Source of the DNA: Piezodorus guildinii
Lineage: Eukaryota > Arthropoda > Insecta > Hemiptera > Pentatomidae
Length of the DNA: 64,000 bases
NCBI GenBank assembly: GCA_023052935.1
Contig: CM041292.1
Location: forward strand, 86,535,169-86,599,168
Direction of reading: 5' to 3'
The position numbers were made by a program, and so were the translations under genes. Positions 36,226 to 47,190 of the stretch are shown here, in pieces (position 1 is the stretch's first letter; every line of letters starts with the position of its first letter). The notes beneath the pieces were generated by a model, which saw nothing but the letters and a program-made list of their open reading frames with translations, was not told the origin of the DNA and ran no database searches.

Positions 36226-36991
36226 CACTGGTTCCGAACATAAATTTTTCGCGAACCCCTTCATCCAGTTATTTCTGTGGTAAGGAGCCCCTAAATATTA
36301 TGTGTATATTAATAGATTGAAAGATTTTTATTTGGCTACACCATATCACGTCATTTCCTGTGAAATACTTCTACTGAAACTCTGCATTCTATAAAAGCCC
36401 GAGGTAAGGAAATGAAAATGAAGAAAAAAGAACTAGGAGTTCTAGGAGTTGACTTCCTTTCGGGAAACATCGAATTACTAAAATTTAATGCTGAACCTGG
36501 CATTTGGCCCTAGCATTTTTTAAAGTGAGTGTGAAGTATTTCGTTACGCCGTCTTTCATAGGGAACGTCCAGAGCTTATGCTAAGTAATATCCCCTTTCT
36601 AATAAAATCTGGATAGGCAAACTTAAGGACGTTAAATGAATAAAAATAAACTAAAATATAAAACTGACATAAGATAGGTAGTTATTCAAATACTCATATA
36701 TATATATAGATATGAAATATTTTGCATTATCTTCTACGATATATCTGCTCTTTAAGCTCATTATTTTCGAAAAGTTAGACCAACTTTAAGAGTTTGTTTG
36801 TGCAGTGGCAGGCACCTTTCATTAAGCACAAGCATTATATTACTTGGAATGTCAAATTATTAATAATATATGGAATATGGAATGAGCGCGTAATTATTAA
36901 TAAAAGCCAAGGATTCACAAACATTTTACGTTAAGACTAATTAAAAAATATTTTCCAATGACTGATCTGCGGAGCACAAGTTGGAACACTG
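36226..36991. mobile_element. hAT element, non-autonomous, with 8-bp target duplication
   Basis: The left end is CACTGGTTCCGAAC and the inverted right end CAGTGTTCCAACTTG, both of the hAT CAGTGGTTCC type. The 8-mers CTATAGAG (36218-36225) and CTGTAGAG (36992-36999) differ by one base. There is no transposase frame. A SINE-1 fragment lies inside, at 36495-36650. Confidence 0.8.
36495..36650 (+). repeat. SINE-1 fragment inside a hAT element
   Basis: It carries ACGCCGTCTTTCATAGGGAA, then a shortened middle, CTGGATAGGCAAACTTAAGG and a tail GTTAAATGAATAAAAATAAA. Much of the body is deleted. Confidence 0.75.
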
Positions 36992-37344
36992 CTGTAGAGG
37001 TACAGATTTTTATAGTACTTATAATTCTGTGCTAAGATGGAAAAAATCGTTTATATTTAAAACATGTGTCGTTTATTTGTAAATGGTAGAGTTGTTTATT
37101 CATAAACTGAAAGAGAAACACTGACAATTTGCCACCTACTAAACATAAACGAATGATACTCCAGAATGTGAAAAAACTCATTTGTAGAAAAAGTACAGAA
37201 TCAATGTTTATTACTAGTGTATTAATTTAGTTATCGTGTAAAGTTCTCTTTCAAACGGAACCGGAACTACGTCCATCTTAAAATAAAAACTTTTTATAAT
37301 TTTCATAACTTATCAACAATCTTTAAGTATTATCGAATATCATT

Positions 37345-38050
37345 TTTTTTTTTTATTTATTTAAAGAAATTTACAACTGTATTAAATAAATACAACAAGT
37401 AAATAGGCTTTATATATGATTAGTACACATGGTAGTCCTGAGAAGAAACTACCCATTGGTAGCACTCCAATGTCTTATGTTAGAAGGTCTCTTGGCCATC
37501 TTCTTTTAAGGCGCCTCGGTGGGTTGTCGGGAATAGATATGGAGGAGAGGTCACGGATAAGCGGGTTTGAGTGGGCAGGGACTTTGGAATGAAAAGAGGT
37601 ATATCTGTAACGGGCCAAGTCTTCAACTAATGGGATATTTAGGTCTTTATGGATGATTTTATTAGTAACAAAGTAAGGAGCATTGAGGATTTTACGAAGG
37701 ATTTTGGACTGCAAGGATTGGATGCGAGAGGAATTCGATGGTTTAGTAGACCCCCATAGCTCAATGCCATAGGTCCAAATAGGCCTAATAATTGTGATAT
37801 AAATGAGTTTTTTGTAGTAAGTAGGAAGTTTTGAGCGTTTGTCAAGTAAGTGTTGTAGTAATCTGTGTCTACGAGCAGTTTCCTGTCGTTTCAGTCTAGT
37901 ATGAGGATTCCATGCTAGGCGTTTGTCGAGGTGGAGTCCTAAGTACCGAATCTGTTCAACAGGAGTAAGTAGGATATTGTTAAAGGATACGGTGGGGCAG
38001 GAAGTCATAGGCTTACGACGTAGAGTGAAGGTGATTTGATGGGATTTATT
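37345..38050 (-). pseudogene. Jockey-like LINE, youngest copy, with 11-bp target duplication
   Basis: It carries an intact 177-codon frame (37475-38008) of the Jockey reverse-transcriptase C-terminus: YLGLHLDKRLAWNPHTRLKR, TIIRPIWTYGIELWGSTKPS, QSLQSKILRKILNAPYFVTN and NPPRRLKRRWPRDLL. The palm and YADD are absent, so it is inactive. The A tail (T-run 37344-37354) and the repeated CGAATATCATT (37334-37344 and 38051-38061) define the insertion. Of the copies here it has the fewest lesions. Confidence 0.9.
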
Positions 38051-38184
38051 CGAATATCATTAAAAAATATTAGTAGCTATTTTTATGATGTAATATTTAC
38101 GTTTATCAATTTAGATTTCTTCTTATTTTTGGGTTGGTCTTTCTGTAACTATTAATATTCTTTATTATTTTAATTTAGTATCAA

Positions 38185-38455
38185 ACTTGATTTGGCCCGA
38201 ACCAGATATCAATCCTTCTATGACAAAATCCATTCCTACCCCAACCCACTAGTTTCAACCCTTGCTTCCTCTTTGATTTCTGATAATCCTCCGAGGCGTC
38301 TAAAAAGAAGATAGCCTCGAGACCTTCTAGTTTAAAATAGTTACTGGAGTGCTACCGTTGGGTTGTTCCTCTACAAGTCTGTCTCATGTGATTTTTCTTT
38401 TAGCATATTTACTTGTTGTAATATAAATTACAATAAATAAATATAAATAATAAAA
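38185..38455 (+). pseudogene. Jockey-like LINE 3' fragment
   Basis: It has DLARTRYQSFYDKIHSYPNP-type sequence with frame breaks, then NPPRRLKRR, and a 3' UTR ending in AATATAAATAATAAAAAAAA. The A tail is retained. Confidence 0.75.
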
Positions 38456-39210
38456 AAAAAAATCAAACTGCCTTATCTGTCAACTGTGTTATGACTGTAG
38501 AAATCACAGGCAATTATTTATTTTCTACTCACTTGCGGAAGTGATGTTTGAACTTTGGCTGTAGTAATATTTTGAACAACAACATCCAAGAAAAAAAACA
38601 TGTTTCTAATCAATATGCCGCTAGTCTTCAGGAAGAAGCGTTATAAGAAGACTGTTAACTAAAATTGGTCCTCCTTATCTTTACATATAATCTTTTGATT
38701 TCGGTAGAGGTTGTGGACCAATATATTATACATGCAAAAGAACCTGTATTATGATAATCTGGATGCTTGGCGGATGGCAAAAGGGCTACCCGTCGTCGCA
38801 TATTTGGGCCACTTCCCACATTTTTTCACCGATAACCGACCTTTTTTTTTTTTTTACTCAGGGTGTAATTTGTAAGGCCAGGGGTTAGTTGGTGGTTATA
38901 GATAAATACCTATAATGCCGGGACAATTTAGCCCTGGTAGTAGGTGAGACAATTAAACCGATTGGTCCCTTAGTACTACGATCATTCTCTTAATAGTCCT
39001 AATTGGAGGGAAAGTTGAAAAATGACATGTACTCACCCATTACAAACTACCTACATGGAAAAATAAGTACCGGTTAACTGCACATTAATTTGTTAACCAC
39101 CAATGCTGTTATTACTAATTTTGCTTTTTTATATATATTATTTATAGCTTAATCTAAAATAATTATCTTTTTTTTGTTTCATTTGCTGATGCGGTATTAC
39201 GGAACTACAG

Positions 39211-39216
39211 AACGGG
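39211..39216 (+). CDS. sowah: sowah homolog, 6-nt microexon (Asn-Gly)
   Basis: The six bases AACGGG are bounded by ...GGAACTACAG and a perfect GTAAGT donor. A T-rich tract lies about 28 nt upstream. Both flanking coding exons are in phase 0, so the microexon adds exactly two residues, Asn-Gly. The joint then reads NARTNGGYTALH instead of NARTGYTALH. Other SOWAH proteins have NAR, then Ser/Thr, one variable residue, and GGYTALH, so the microexon restores the length and the Gly-Gly. It lies 6.6 kb after the previous exon and 17.3 kb before the next, in the expected order and strand. No transcript was available. The claim rests on splice signals plus the homology-required insert. Confidence 0.7.
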
Positions 39217-40448
39217 GTAAGTCCTTATGTGATATTAAATTTATGTCTCTCTCTATATATATGAATTGTTTTACTATATAATTTTTATGATAGGATAAAT
39301 TTATAAAAACAAATTAATTATGATGATGATGAAATTTCTTTTCTAGATATTTATATATTCGTTTTAAAATTTCGGGTTTCTACAGCAATTAAAATAACCA
39401 TTTGAATTATAACAACCACAAAGAAACAGTTTATTTAAAAAATACCAACAATTTACCAAATATTCAATCTCATATTACCTGTCTTATTATTATAACAAAC
39501 TTAATATTTGTCCACGTTTAAATAATATTTTTCAGGTAATGTATATCATAGAAATTGCATCACTCAATAAACAGAAGTTTCTAATACCACATATTTAAAA
39601 AAAATGCTGATTGCAAAAAAAAAAATTATATCTTGAAAATTAAAGGTAGCACGTAAAAATCAATGAAAAATAATATAGAAGTTTAAGTTCTCTCGTAAAA
39701 TGAATCTTAACAATGTTAATTGTTTCTGAATGCAAGATGCTTAAAATTCGACATAATTAAACATTTTATTCTGATTGTAACTAAGAACTAAGAAACATTT
39801 TTTTTTTTTGTCTTATTTCATTGTAAATAAGTTGACAAAAGATAAATATTCGATTAGATCAAATTCATTACCATAAAAAATAGGTGATGCAATTTCTATG
39901 ACCAAGAATATATACATTAAAAAAAAAAAGTATTTTATTGGTTTTTACAACTACATACAATGAGTAAAATAGCTAAATGTATCCATTTTATAGTAAAAAA
40001 AATAGCAATTATTTGAAATTAATAACTATAAATACTTATTAGACTATAAATATTCAATGTCACTAACTAGTCATAAAAAAAAAAGAAAGAAAGAAAAATT
40101 TAAATACTCTTGCCTATAAAGAGATAATCTTCATATCTAATTTCCTTGATATTCTATTATATTGATATTATATAATAATATTTTTTTTAAATTCATTCTA
40201 TCTTAAGTATTATATATTTATTTTATTGTGAGCTGTAGAGCGACTCCGGGTAATGGGTCTTGGGACCTATCCTCTTTGTTTTACATGTCTTTATATTTAT
40301 TTATTTTATTTTTTTAACAATTTTGCTTTAATTGGGTGTATTAGTAATTTTAACTACTTTTCTTTTATGATTATAAATTACCGGCGAAGTTATTTGGAAG
40401 TGTCTTTAAAATTAATTTACTAATTTTATTAGTATTTCAATGTGTGTG

Positions 40449-40484
40449 AATGTTTCGGCCTAAATTGTAATTATTCATCAGGGC
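40449..40484 (-). ncRNA. degenerate hammerhead-like motif
   Basis: The minus strand reads GCC, CTGATGA, an AT-rich 18-nt segment ending GGCC, then GAAACATT. The core blocks are kept but stem II is weak, the ACGT of helix III has become ACAT, and the 3' strand of stem I is lost. It lies 240 nt from the intact minus-strand motif in the same orientation. That suggests an older tandem unit of the same element. Confidence 0.3.
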
Positions 40485-40489
40485 TAGAC

Positions 40490-40494
40490 AATCT

Positions 40495-40564
<70 letters not shown>

Positions 40565-40576
40565 TATTGTAGATTT
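40490..40576. repeat. (TA)n microsatellite inside a palindrome
   Basis: About 70 nt of TA repeats is flanked by inverted AATCTACAATATATA sequences (ATCTACAATA on the left, TATTGTAGAT on the right). The whole block is a near-perfect palindrome. It lies between the degenerate hammerhead-like motif and the long inverted repeat. Confidence 0.85.
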
Positions 40577-40725
40577 ATTTGACATAATAAAAATAAAGAG
40601 GTATACATGATAATATATTAAAATATAACAGAATATGTGATATGAAAATTACTGGAAGGAATTAGTCCGTCCGGGTGGCGGTCATTAAATGAAACAACTA
40701 AATAGTTTCAACTATTTTATTGTTT

Positions 40726-40764
40726 GCCAACGTTTCGACCCCCTTTGTGGGTCATCATCAGGGC
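40726..40764 (-). ncRNA. hammerhead-ribozyme-like motif, left arm
   Basis: This is the mirror of the motif in the right arm, read on the minus strand: GCC, CTGATGA, a 5-bp stem II with a 7-nt loop, GAAA, CGTT, GGC. All core bases are identical to the right-arm copy. The two motifs point away from each other, and a single readthrough transcript would contain one sense and one antisense copy able to pair fully. Confidence 0.55.
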
Positions 40765-40821
40765 GCATGGTGGGAGAATGGAAACTTGAGTTTATATTGA
40801 GTTTTCATTCTCCCACCATGC

Positions 40822-40860
40822 GCCCTGATGATGACCCACAAAGGGGGTCGAAACGTTGGC
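40822..40860 (+). ncRNA. hammerhead-ribozyme-like motif, right arm
   Basis: In order: GCC (stem I, 5' strand), the invariant core CTGATGA, stem II GACCC (40833-40837) with loop ACAAAGG and GGGTC (40845-40849), the invariant GAAA, then CGTT and GGC (stem I, 3' strand). Taking the A of GAAA as position 15.1, helix III would be the self-complementary ACGT and the cleavable base the T at 40857, directly before GGC. A minimal, possibly dimeric helix III is what has been described for hammerheads in Penelope-like elements. Seen: core, stem II, and a 3-bp stem I. Inferred: ribozyme class and activity. Confidence 0.55.
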
Positions 40861-41639
40861 AAACAATAAAATAGTTGAAACTATTTAGTTGTTTCATTTA
40901 ATGACCGCCACCCGGACTAATTCCTTCCAGTAATTCTCAACGGTCAACTAATTACATCCTCAGTGATATGAAAATGTTTGGAATATATGCATATATGAAA
41001 AATTCAATATAAACATAAAAATATATATTTATACACACAAGATGAACTTTAATAGTAAATAATATAAATGTTACTTGATTGCCGTCTTCATTTTTATTTC
41101 ATCCACAACAACCAACTATAGCTTCATCATTACAATTAGTTATAGAGTTTTATTTTTTCAATCGTTAATTACAGATCTTTTTCCAAAAACTAACCAGTTG
41201 TAGAAATGTATATTTTTAAACAGATAGTCATAAGAGTTTAGGTGTTATACGAAGAATGTGTTGGCATGGACCTAGTAAGGAAGGCAAATCTAGAAATAAT
41301 TTAACTTGATTTTATTATTCCTAAGAACATATTTATTATAATCTAAAAAATAATCAAATTTTTAGTGCTGATGCTCAGTAAACCGTTTATTTTCCAGAGC
41401 GTGAATAAAAATTGAAAATCTGTTGCGCGTATCACACCACTTTCACTTACCTCCGTTGTTATTATTAATTTAAGAATTTTTAAATACAGTTTGAGATAAA
41501 AATCAATTGTTAAATATAATTTTTTTTTATTTAATAATCTATTATATTATCATCTACGATCAGTAAGGTTTGTTGGCTTTTCATCTTTATTAACTTTTAT
41601 AATTCCGTGTATTAGATAATATTTTTTTCTGAAATCCTT

Positions 41640-42240
41640 AGCTATCCATCGGTATATTATACATCTATATTACTATTCTTGTGTTCAAAAACATAAAAAT
41701 TGCATAAAAAAATATGTTTGCACTTTTCTCCTTTATTTGTTTAACAAATTCGTTCAACTTGCATATTTAGCCGATATTTACCAATGCTAACAAGATGGTG
41801 TGAATATTTTTTTGAAATCTACAAAGTTAAACATAATATAGCGGAAGCAAATTTAAAACATCGGCGTTCAAGTCTTGTCAGACTATTTCAATCAGAATGA
41901 AACCTACATCGCATTAAAGCCCATTAAATTTGACGTCCAAATAGAGAGTTCAGTGAAAATTGTTAGAGCCGTTTTTCAGAAAACCTTACAAAAGGTTCAA
42001 AATGTATGGTATGAAATGGCTCTTCTGGTTATCTGATTTTTATGAAAAAGTAACATATCTAATTTCAGTTTCGTACGGCTTTTAGTTTTTGAGCTATTCT
42101 TACCACACACACTTTTTTGCGGAACTCATTTGGACTCAGAGGTCCTAAAACATGTATTTCCGGTGAAAATTCGAATTAGAAAATTTTCACGTTGACAATA
42201 TTTTCCCTTACTGTATATTTCATGTATAGGTAAGTGAAAA
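41640..42240 (-). repeat. alpha repeat, uninterrupted copy
   Basis: This is the cleanest copy, about 600 bp. Read on the minus strand it runs from CACTTACCTATACATGAAAT and GGGAAAATATTGTC, through GGTAAGAATAGCTCAAAAAC and AATGGGCTTTAATGCGATGT, to GGTATATTATACATC-type sequence near 41650. I see no terminal inverted repeat. Confidence 0.7.
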
Positions 42241-42817
42241 TAAAAATGACTGAGTTGATTAAACATGGTTAAGTGAATCTGAATTTCTCTACATGTTTCC
42301 CTTCTCAGCACCGATCAAACCTTGGTATATATTCCTCAATTTAGATTGGAATTATGAAAGTAATCATTAGAGAACATTTCCTGTAATTTAACATTCTGTA
42401 GGAGCTATTGTTTTTATATGTTTTATGGCGCTATCGTGAAATGGATGTGGATGCTGCAAATATACATTCTGAGGGAGATGATGAGCTGGAAAGCGTGATA
42501 TGAAAGGTACACAGTAGACCACAAGACATTCAAATACATAATACAAAGGTTGGAGTGCTGCACTCGGGAAACGTGATTGACGTTTGGATGAGAGTATCAA
42601 TTCCAGTGGACTGGATAATGAGGGAATGACTGAGCCAAGGGGAGGGACCTGAGGCTAATGTAAATCAGATACTGTCGATTGGATCAGGACCATCGGGTCT
42701 CGGTGAAGGGGGAGGATATGCTTCTCTAATGCCTTCCTATAATGCTTTCAGCTCGGAACCAGTGCATCTTCATCTTCTCATTTAATTGTTTTATGAGTTT
42801 AATTAAAGTATATGATT

Positions 42818-43470
42818 TTTTTATTTATATATTTATTGATATTTACAACTGTATTGGTTACTACATCAAGTATATGAGCTATAAAGATAAAATAGATATA
42901 AAAGACATGAAGAGAAGCTGTAAATTGACAGCTGTCCAGTTGGTAACTAAACTAGAAGATCGAGAGGTCATCTTCTTTTCAGACTTCTCGAAGGATTGGG
43001 GGAAATGGATGAGGAAACAAGGATGGATACCTGATTCGCTCCAAATCAGTTACATATGGAACATTAAGGTCTTGATGAGGTGAGCTTATACCTGACAAAG
43101 TAAGGAGCGTCAGGGATTTTGGATTGTAAGAACTTGGATACGGGAAGAATTCGATGGTTTAGTAGAGTCCCAAAGCTCAACTCATTTAATCCGAATAGGC
43201 CTCATGATGGTCATACAGATGAGCCTTTTGTGGTTAGTAGAAGGTAAGAGCGTCTGTCTAGTAAGTGTTTAAAGTAACCGAAAGCGGCGAGCAGTTTCTT
43301 GTCGTTTCAGTGTAATTTGCAGATTCCTTAGACGTTTGTGAAGTAGGGGTCCTAGGTGGTGGATCTGGTCAATTGGAACAAGCGGAATATTATTAAAGGA
43401 TACGTAAGGCAGGATGTCATATGTTTACGCTGAAAAGTATATGATGAATCTTAAAATATGTTAATGATGA
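42818..43470 (-). pseudogene. Jockey-like LINE fragment, heavily diverged
   Basis: Read on the minus strand, positions 43080-43400 recall YVSFNNIPLVPIDQIHHLGP and the LAR... region, with many stops. Positions 42818-42900 match the family 3' end (ATTTACAACTGTATTGG). The 113-codon + frame across it is an antisense artefact. Confidence 0.65.
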
Positions 43471-43555
43471 AAGAACCACTTGATGGACAGTTAATGGTTA
43501 CATATAATTTTTTTTTTTAAATGTGGGTTTAATATTTCTCTCTGACAAATACTAA

Positions 43556-43810
43556 ACCGCTCAGACGTTTCTATGCCAAAGGTCACGGCTCAAACCCGCA
43601 GATGGCCCTAGGATTTTTTAATGGGAGTAAAAAATCCTTAGTTATGCCGTCCTTCGGAGGGGATGTCAAAGGGATGTCATCAGAGGTGCGTGTCAAGCAC
43701 TCGCTAAAGATCTCTATCCTAATTAAACCTGGAATGGCAAAACTTAGGACTCCCACTGTAGCATCGTCCGATTAGCATAAAGTGACGTTAAATAAATCAA
43801 CAAACAAACA
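43556..43810 (+). repeat. SINE-1 copy
   Basis: The head is degraded (box B reads GGCTCAAACCC). The body is intact, with a substituted middle, and the tail is GACGTTAAATAAATCAACAA. Confidence 0.85.
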
Positions 43811-44499
43811 AAATATTCACTAGAGATCATTTATATGGAGAACATAAACTATAAATACGATTTCACTTCTTTTTTTTCTATAGTCCTGTATTATTTCAAA
43901 TAGTTTTTAGTCTTATTTTCCTAGAAAATAGTTTGCTGTAGAACTGTAGCCAAGGTCATTGGAGAGAGGCAGGAGTGCATTTTCCATCCATTTCATAATC
44001 CCTAGAACACGATTATGGGGGTTTCCGGGATGTTTGATATGTGTAGCTATACACTCACCTCATTAAGCCACGTCCAGCATCCGTGTATGAAAATTTTTCA
44101 TCAACCAAAACTATACTAAAAATGTAAATCCTTTTTAGCCAAAATGTCTTTATTTGTCTGAATTATAAGTTTTAAGATTCCTCATCTCATTCTGGAAGCG
44201 GTTCTTCTCTAAAGTTGAAAATTCTATTTAGATAGAAAGAATTGTTGGAAAAGGCTTGATTGATTGAAGCCTTTTAGGAGTGCCAGTAATTTTTTTTTTT
44301 TTATTTATATATCAATGACCTCAGTAACAGAGATTCGCTTAACACGATTTATGAGTATCGCGTTTAAAATATTTTCGAAAGGATTGAACTTATTCTTAAT
44401 TTCACCTGATGGGTGTCGTCAACTCTCAAAAAAAAAATTACTGGGAAGATTTATACGAGTCATCTTTTTCGTTTGATATTAAAGATATATGTCAATTTT

Positions 44500-44970
44500 A
44501 TTAGTGCTCGTGTAACGTCGCTTGATATGTGACCCGCAATTTAAACCCGTTGCTCTCCCTTCCGGCGTGGAAAGGGGGAGGGCGTTTCGAATCTAAGATT
44601 TGTTACGGTTATTTCAAATTGAATTGAACCCTTGTTTGAAACATTTTAAAATGACGAGTTTCAATATCCTCTGCCGGGTACAATAAAGGCTGTGCGACAT
44701 GTGTCGTGCCGCGAGAAGTCACGACAATCCGCTTGAGCCAGTTTAAAATGAGCCCTTGTTTCGACATGTGTAAGCCCTTGGCTATATAACCGTCGGCCCT
44801 ATCCTCTCCCTCCATACTCCACACTCCTTGATAATTACCACAGCTCCCTAAGGCCCTCGGGATTAATCCCAGTTATTGCTCCTGTTCGAGCCCTTCAGTC
44901 CTATGAGGGAGTTTCAACTACTTCTCCTCCCAACTCCCAATTATAAACTTCGCCTCCTCACCTTATCAGC
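44500..44970. other. GC-richer intronic island with GGGATTAATCCC
   Basis: The composition is clearly richer in G+C than the flanks, and no convincing coding frame is present (the 71-codon minus frame has no recognisable homology). It includes the perfect 12-bp palindrome GGGATTAATCCC at 44859-44870, two opposed TAATCC (K50 homeodomain-type) half sites. A regulatory role is inference. Confidence 0.35.
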
Positions 44971-45369
44971 GTTACCATCTCATATCATTTAATACTTCAA
45001 TTAGCGTACGCCAGCGTCTTTCCATTGGATTTTATTTCATTAGCGACTATACTGGCGAACTTTTGCTGTGCAAAACTCTCTCAAGACGCCTTATTACTTA
45101 CTCTACATTATTTTCAAACTGATCACGAGATTCTCTAAAATGCTATTATTATTTAATACTGGGTTTGGATTGGGTTAAATAGATAAAATTAATTAAAGAG
45201 TACTTGAAAATTTATAGTGATGTATCTATTAAGTCCTATTTTGACAGCTAAACTGCCTTAGTCTTAAACACGTTCCGTGAGAGTTTTTGTCTTAAAATTT
45301 TGTAAAAGAAGGCCGTACAGTGGTTCGGAACATCCGTATGAATTAATTTCATACAAATAGTGGTTTTTG

Positions 45370-45455
45370 TTATTCATTTAAACGTCACTTTTATGCTACT
45401 GTGGCTAATCTGACGATGCTATAGCAGGAGGCCTAAATTTTGTCTATCCAAGTTG
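45370..45455 (-). repeat. SINE-1 3'-end fragment
   Basis: It reads AACGTCACTTTTATGCTACT and GGCTAATCTGACGATGCTAT, then TTTTGTCTATCCAAG. The copy is truncated. Confidence 0.7.
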
Positions 45456-46971
45456 GTTTTGTTCGATTTAACGGATAAGTACAAAGAAATTTTATGTTTT
45501 TCCCTTAGTATATTGAATTTAGCAGTTTTGACACTTATCATTACTAAAAAATATACCTCTCCTGATTAAAAGAAACTTTTGTAAAATATCATTTTTTGTA
45601 GGTAATTAAATTTCGTCTTCTACACTTAAACATTGGGATTATCATGTCCTCTCTTTTGATACAATATTGTCAGTGAACTTGGTGCTTATCCTTCATGACT
45701 GGTCTTTTCCCGTAGTAATAACTGAGAGACCGGTAGGCTTTGCAATATTGAACATGTGTAATGGGCGGGTAGGAAGACGGGTAGTAGAGATTTCAAAAAG
45801 AGAGACAGGAGTGAGAAAATAAATTAATGGAGAGGGACACTGAGGGGGTGGAGTAAAGAAAAAATGCTAGGGGGGTGAATGGTTTAGCAGAGTGGTGTAG
45901 GGTGGCAGAGTCAGGGCTTTCTGAGAATAGTAGGGATCCGTTCTGAGGGGTGTGAAGCATTTTTTGGAAGCAGCCTTTTCGGAGTGGTCCCTGGCTCCCT
46001 GGGGTTATTGGCAACACAACTGCCCAACAGGGTCTATAGTGTTGTAAGGGTCTCTGATATGACGGCATGTTTCATAGTTTTCTTTCTTTATAAAAGCAAG
46101 CTGGTGTCTAAAATTCCTTATTGTCTTCTTCTGGAGATAATCATAATTAATTCTTGTATTTTTATTTCGCAGTAATTATACTTCGGAAGAACTAAACCGT
46201 GTTTCTTTTCTCTGAACTAGCTACTCTTATTCATTTATAACTCAGTATTTAAAGTGTATTTTCTTGAATAGACACACTTTTCTTTATAGAGGTTTTCCTT
46301 TTAAACTTTGTATCTTGGATTCTATTAAATTTTAACTTGAATTTGTAAAACTTATATGAATTATTTTCGGTCAATACATACTTGGAGCTACAGCCCGTCT
46401 CCGATCCTGGGCCTCCTACACCAGTCTGCTCTCCAATTCTTAAGCGCCAGAATTCCGGCTTTTAAACGGAATTGGCTCAAACCATCTCATTTTCGGACTT
46501 TTCTGTTATCACGGTGCTCCCTCGTAGTTGTAGATGATGGTTTTACCCTGGAAAATTGAAAAATATAGAGGAAATCCTAAGAGTTTGTGAAGTTAAGGCT
46601 GGGTTAAACTGTCTTCACATAAGTCATTGCATTAGGCCTAGAAAAAAAAAAAAAAAAAATTAATCCCCTTAAAATTTTTAGGGTACTCAGATTCCAAATC
46701 AAGAAAATTTCCCTGTGAGTTTTAGGTACTTGACTTTACAATCTATTTCGTTTCCAAATGGCGGTCGATTAAACGTTTCTTAAGACCCTTTGATGGCCGT
46801 TTATATGTATCGACAAATTTTTTATTTATTTTTTTTTAGTGCGTGGCCTCTGAATTTCTATGCCTCTTTAGAGTAGAGGCGTTAGACAAATAAGAAACTA
46901 AATATAATATTGATTTGAAATAACAATTCATAATTGTTCAAAAACTTTTTTTATGAAAGTTCGATGTATGT

Positions 46972-47190
46972 TTGTTTATTTAACGTCACTTGATGCTACT
47001 GTGGCTAATCGGACGATGCTAATGTGGGAGTCCTAAATTTTGGCTATCCAGGTTTAATTAGGTTAGGTATCTTTAACGAGTACCTAACATCGCACATGCT
47101 CGGGACCACCTCTTTACGTCCCCTCCGAAGGACAGCATAGCTAAGGATTTTTTACTCCCATTGAAAAACCCAGAAGCACCTGTGGATTAC
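46972..47190 (-). repeat. SINE-1 copy, minus strand, head truncated
   Basis: It runs from GTTTATTTAACGTCACTTGA to the region next to box B, where the sequence departs (GTGGATTACAAATTCG). The tRNA-like head is lost. Confidence 0.85.

Larger units (their letters stand above)
32574..39210 (+). other. sowah intron (6.6 kb)
   Basis: The intron lies between the DVNART exon and the microexon, with GT...AG ends. It contains Jockey LINE fragments (34318-34680, 37345-38050, 38185-38455), a LINE 3' tail with target duplication (34825-34945), a SINE-2 copy (35930-36160), a hAT element (36226-36991) and AT-rich filler. Between 32574 and 34317 I see no gene. Confidence 0.65.
40647..40935. repeat. 289-bp near-perfect inverted repeat (foldback)
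   Basis: The left arm is 40647-40786 and the right arm 40800-40935, around a centre of about 13 nt. By eye the arms differ only by a 4-nt insertion in the left arm (near 40665-40672, GTCCGTCCGGG against GTCCGGG) and one base near the centre. A frame of 61 codons across the centre is an artefact of the palindrome. A transcript would form a very long hairpin. Each arm includes a hammerhead-like core, annotated separately, so this is best explained as two copies of a Penelope-like pLTR or similar ribozyme-bearing unit in opposite orientation. It lies in a sowah intron. Confidence 0.9.

Noticed and set aside
40689..40874. 61-codon frame over the palindrome
   Set aside because: It is an artefact of the inverted repeat, with the two arms read in one frame; the core is a foldback with ribozyme-like motifs.
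42742..43083. 113-codon + frame
   Set aside because: It runs antisense through a degraded Jockey fragment.
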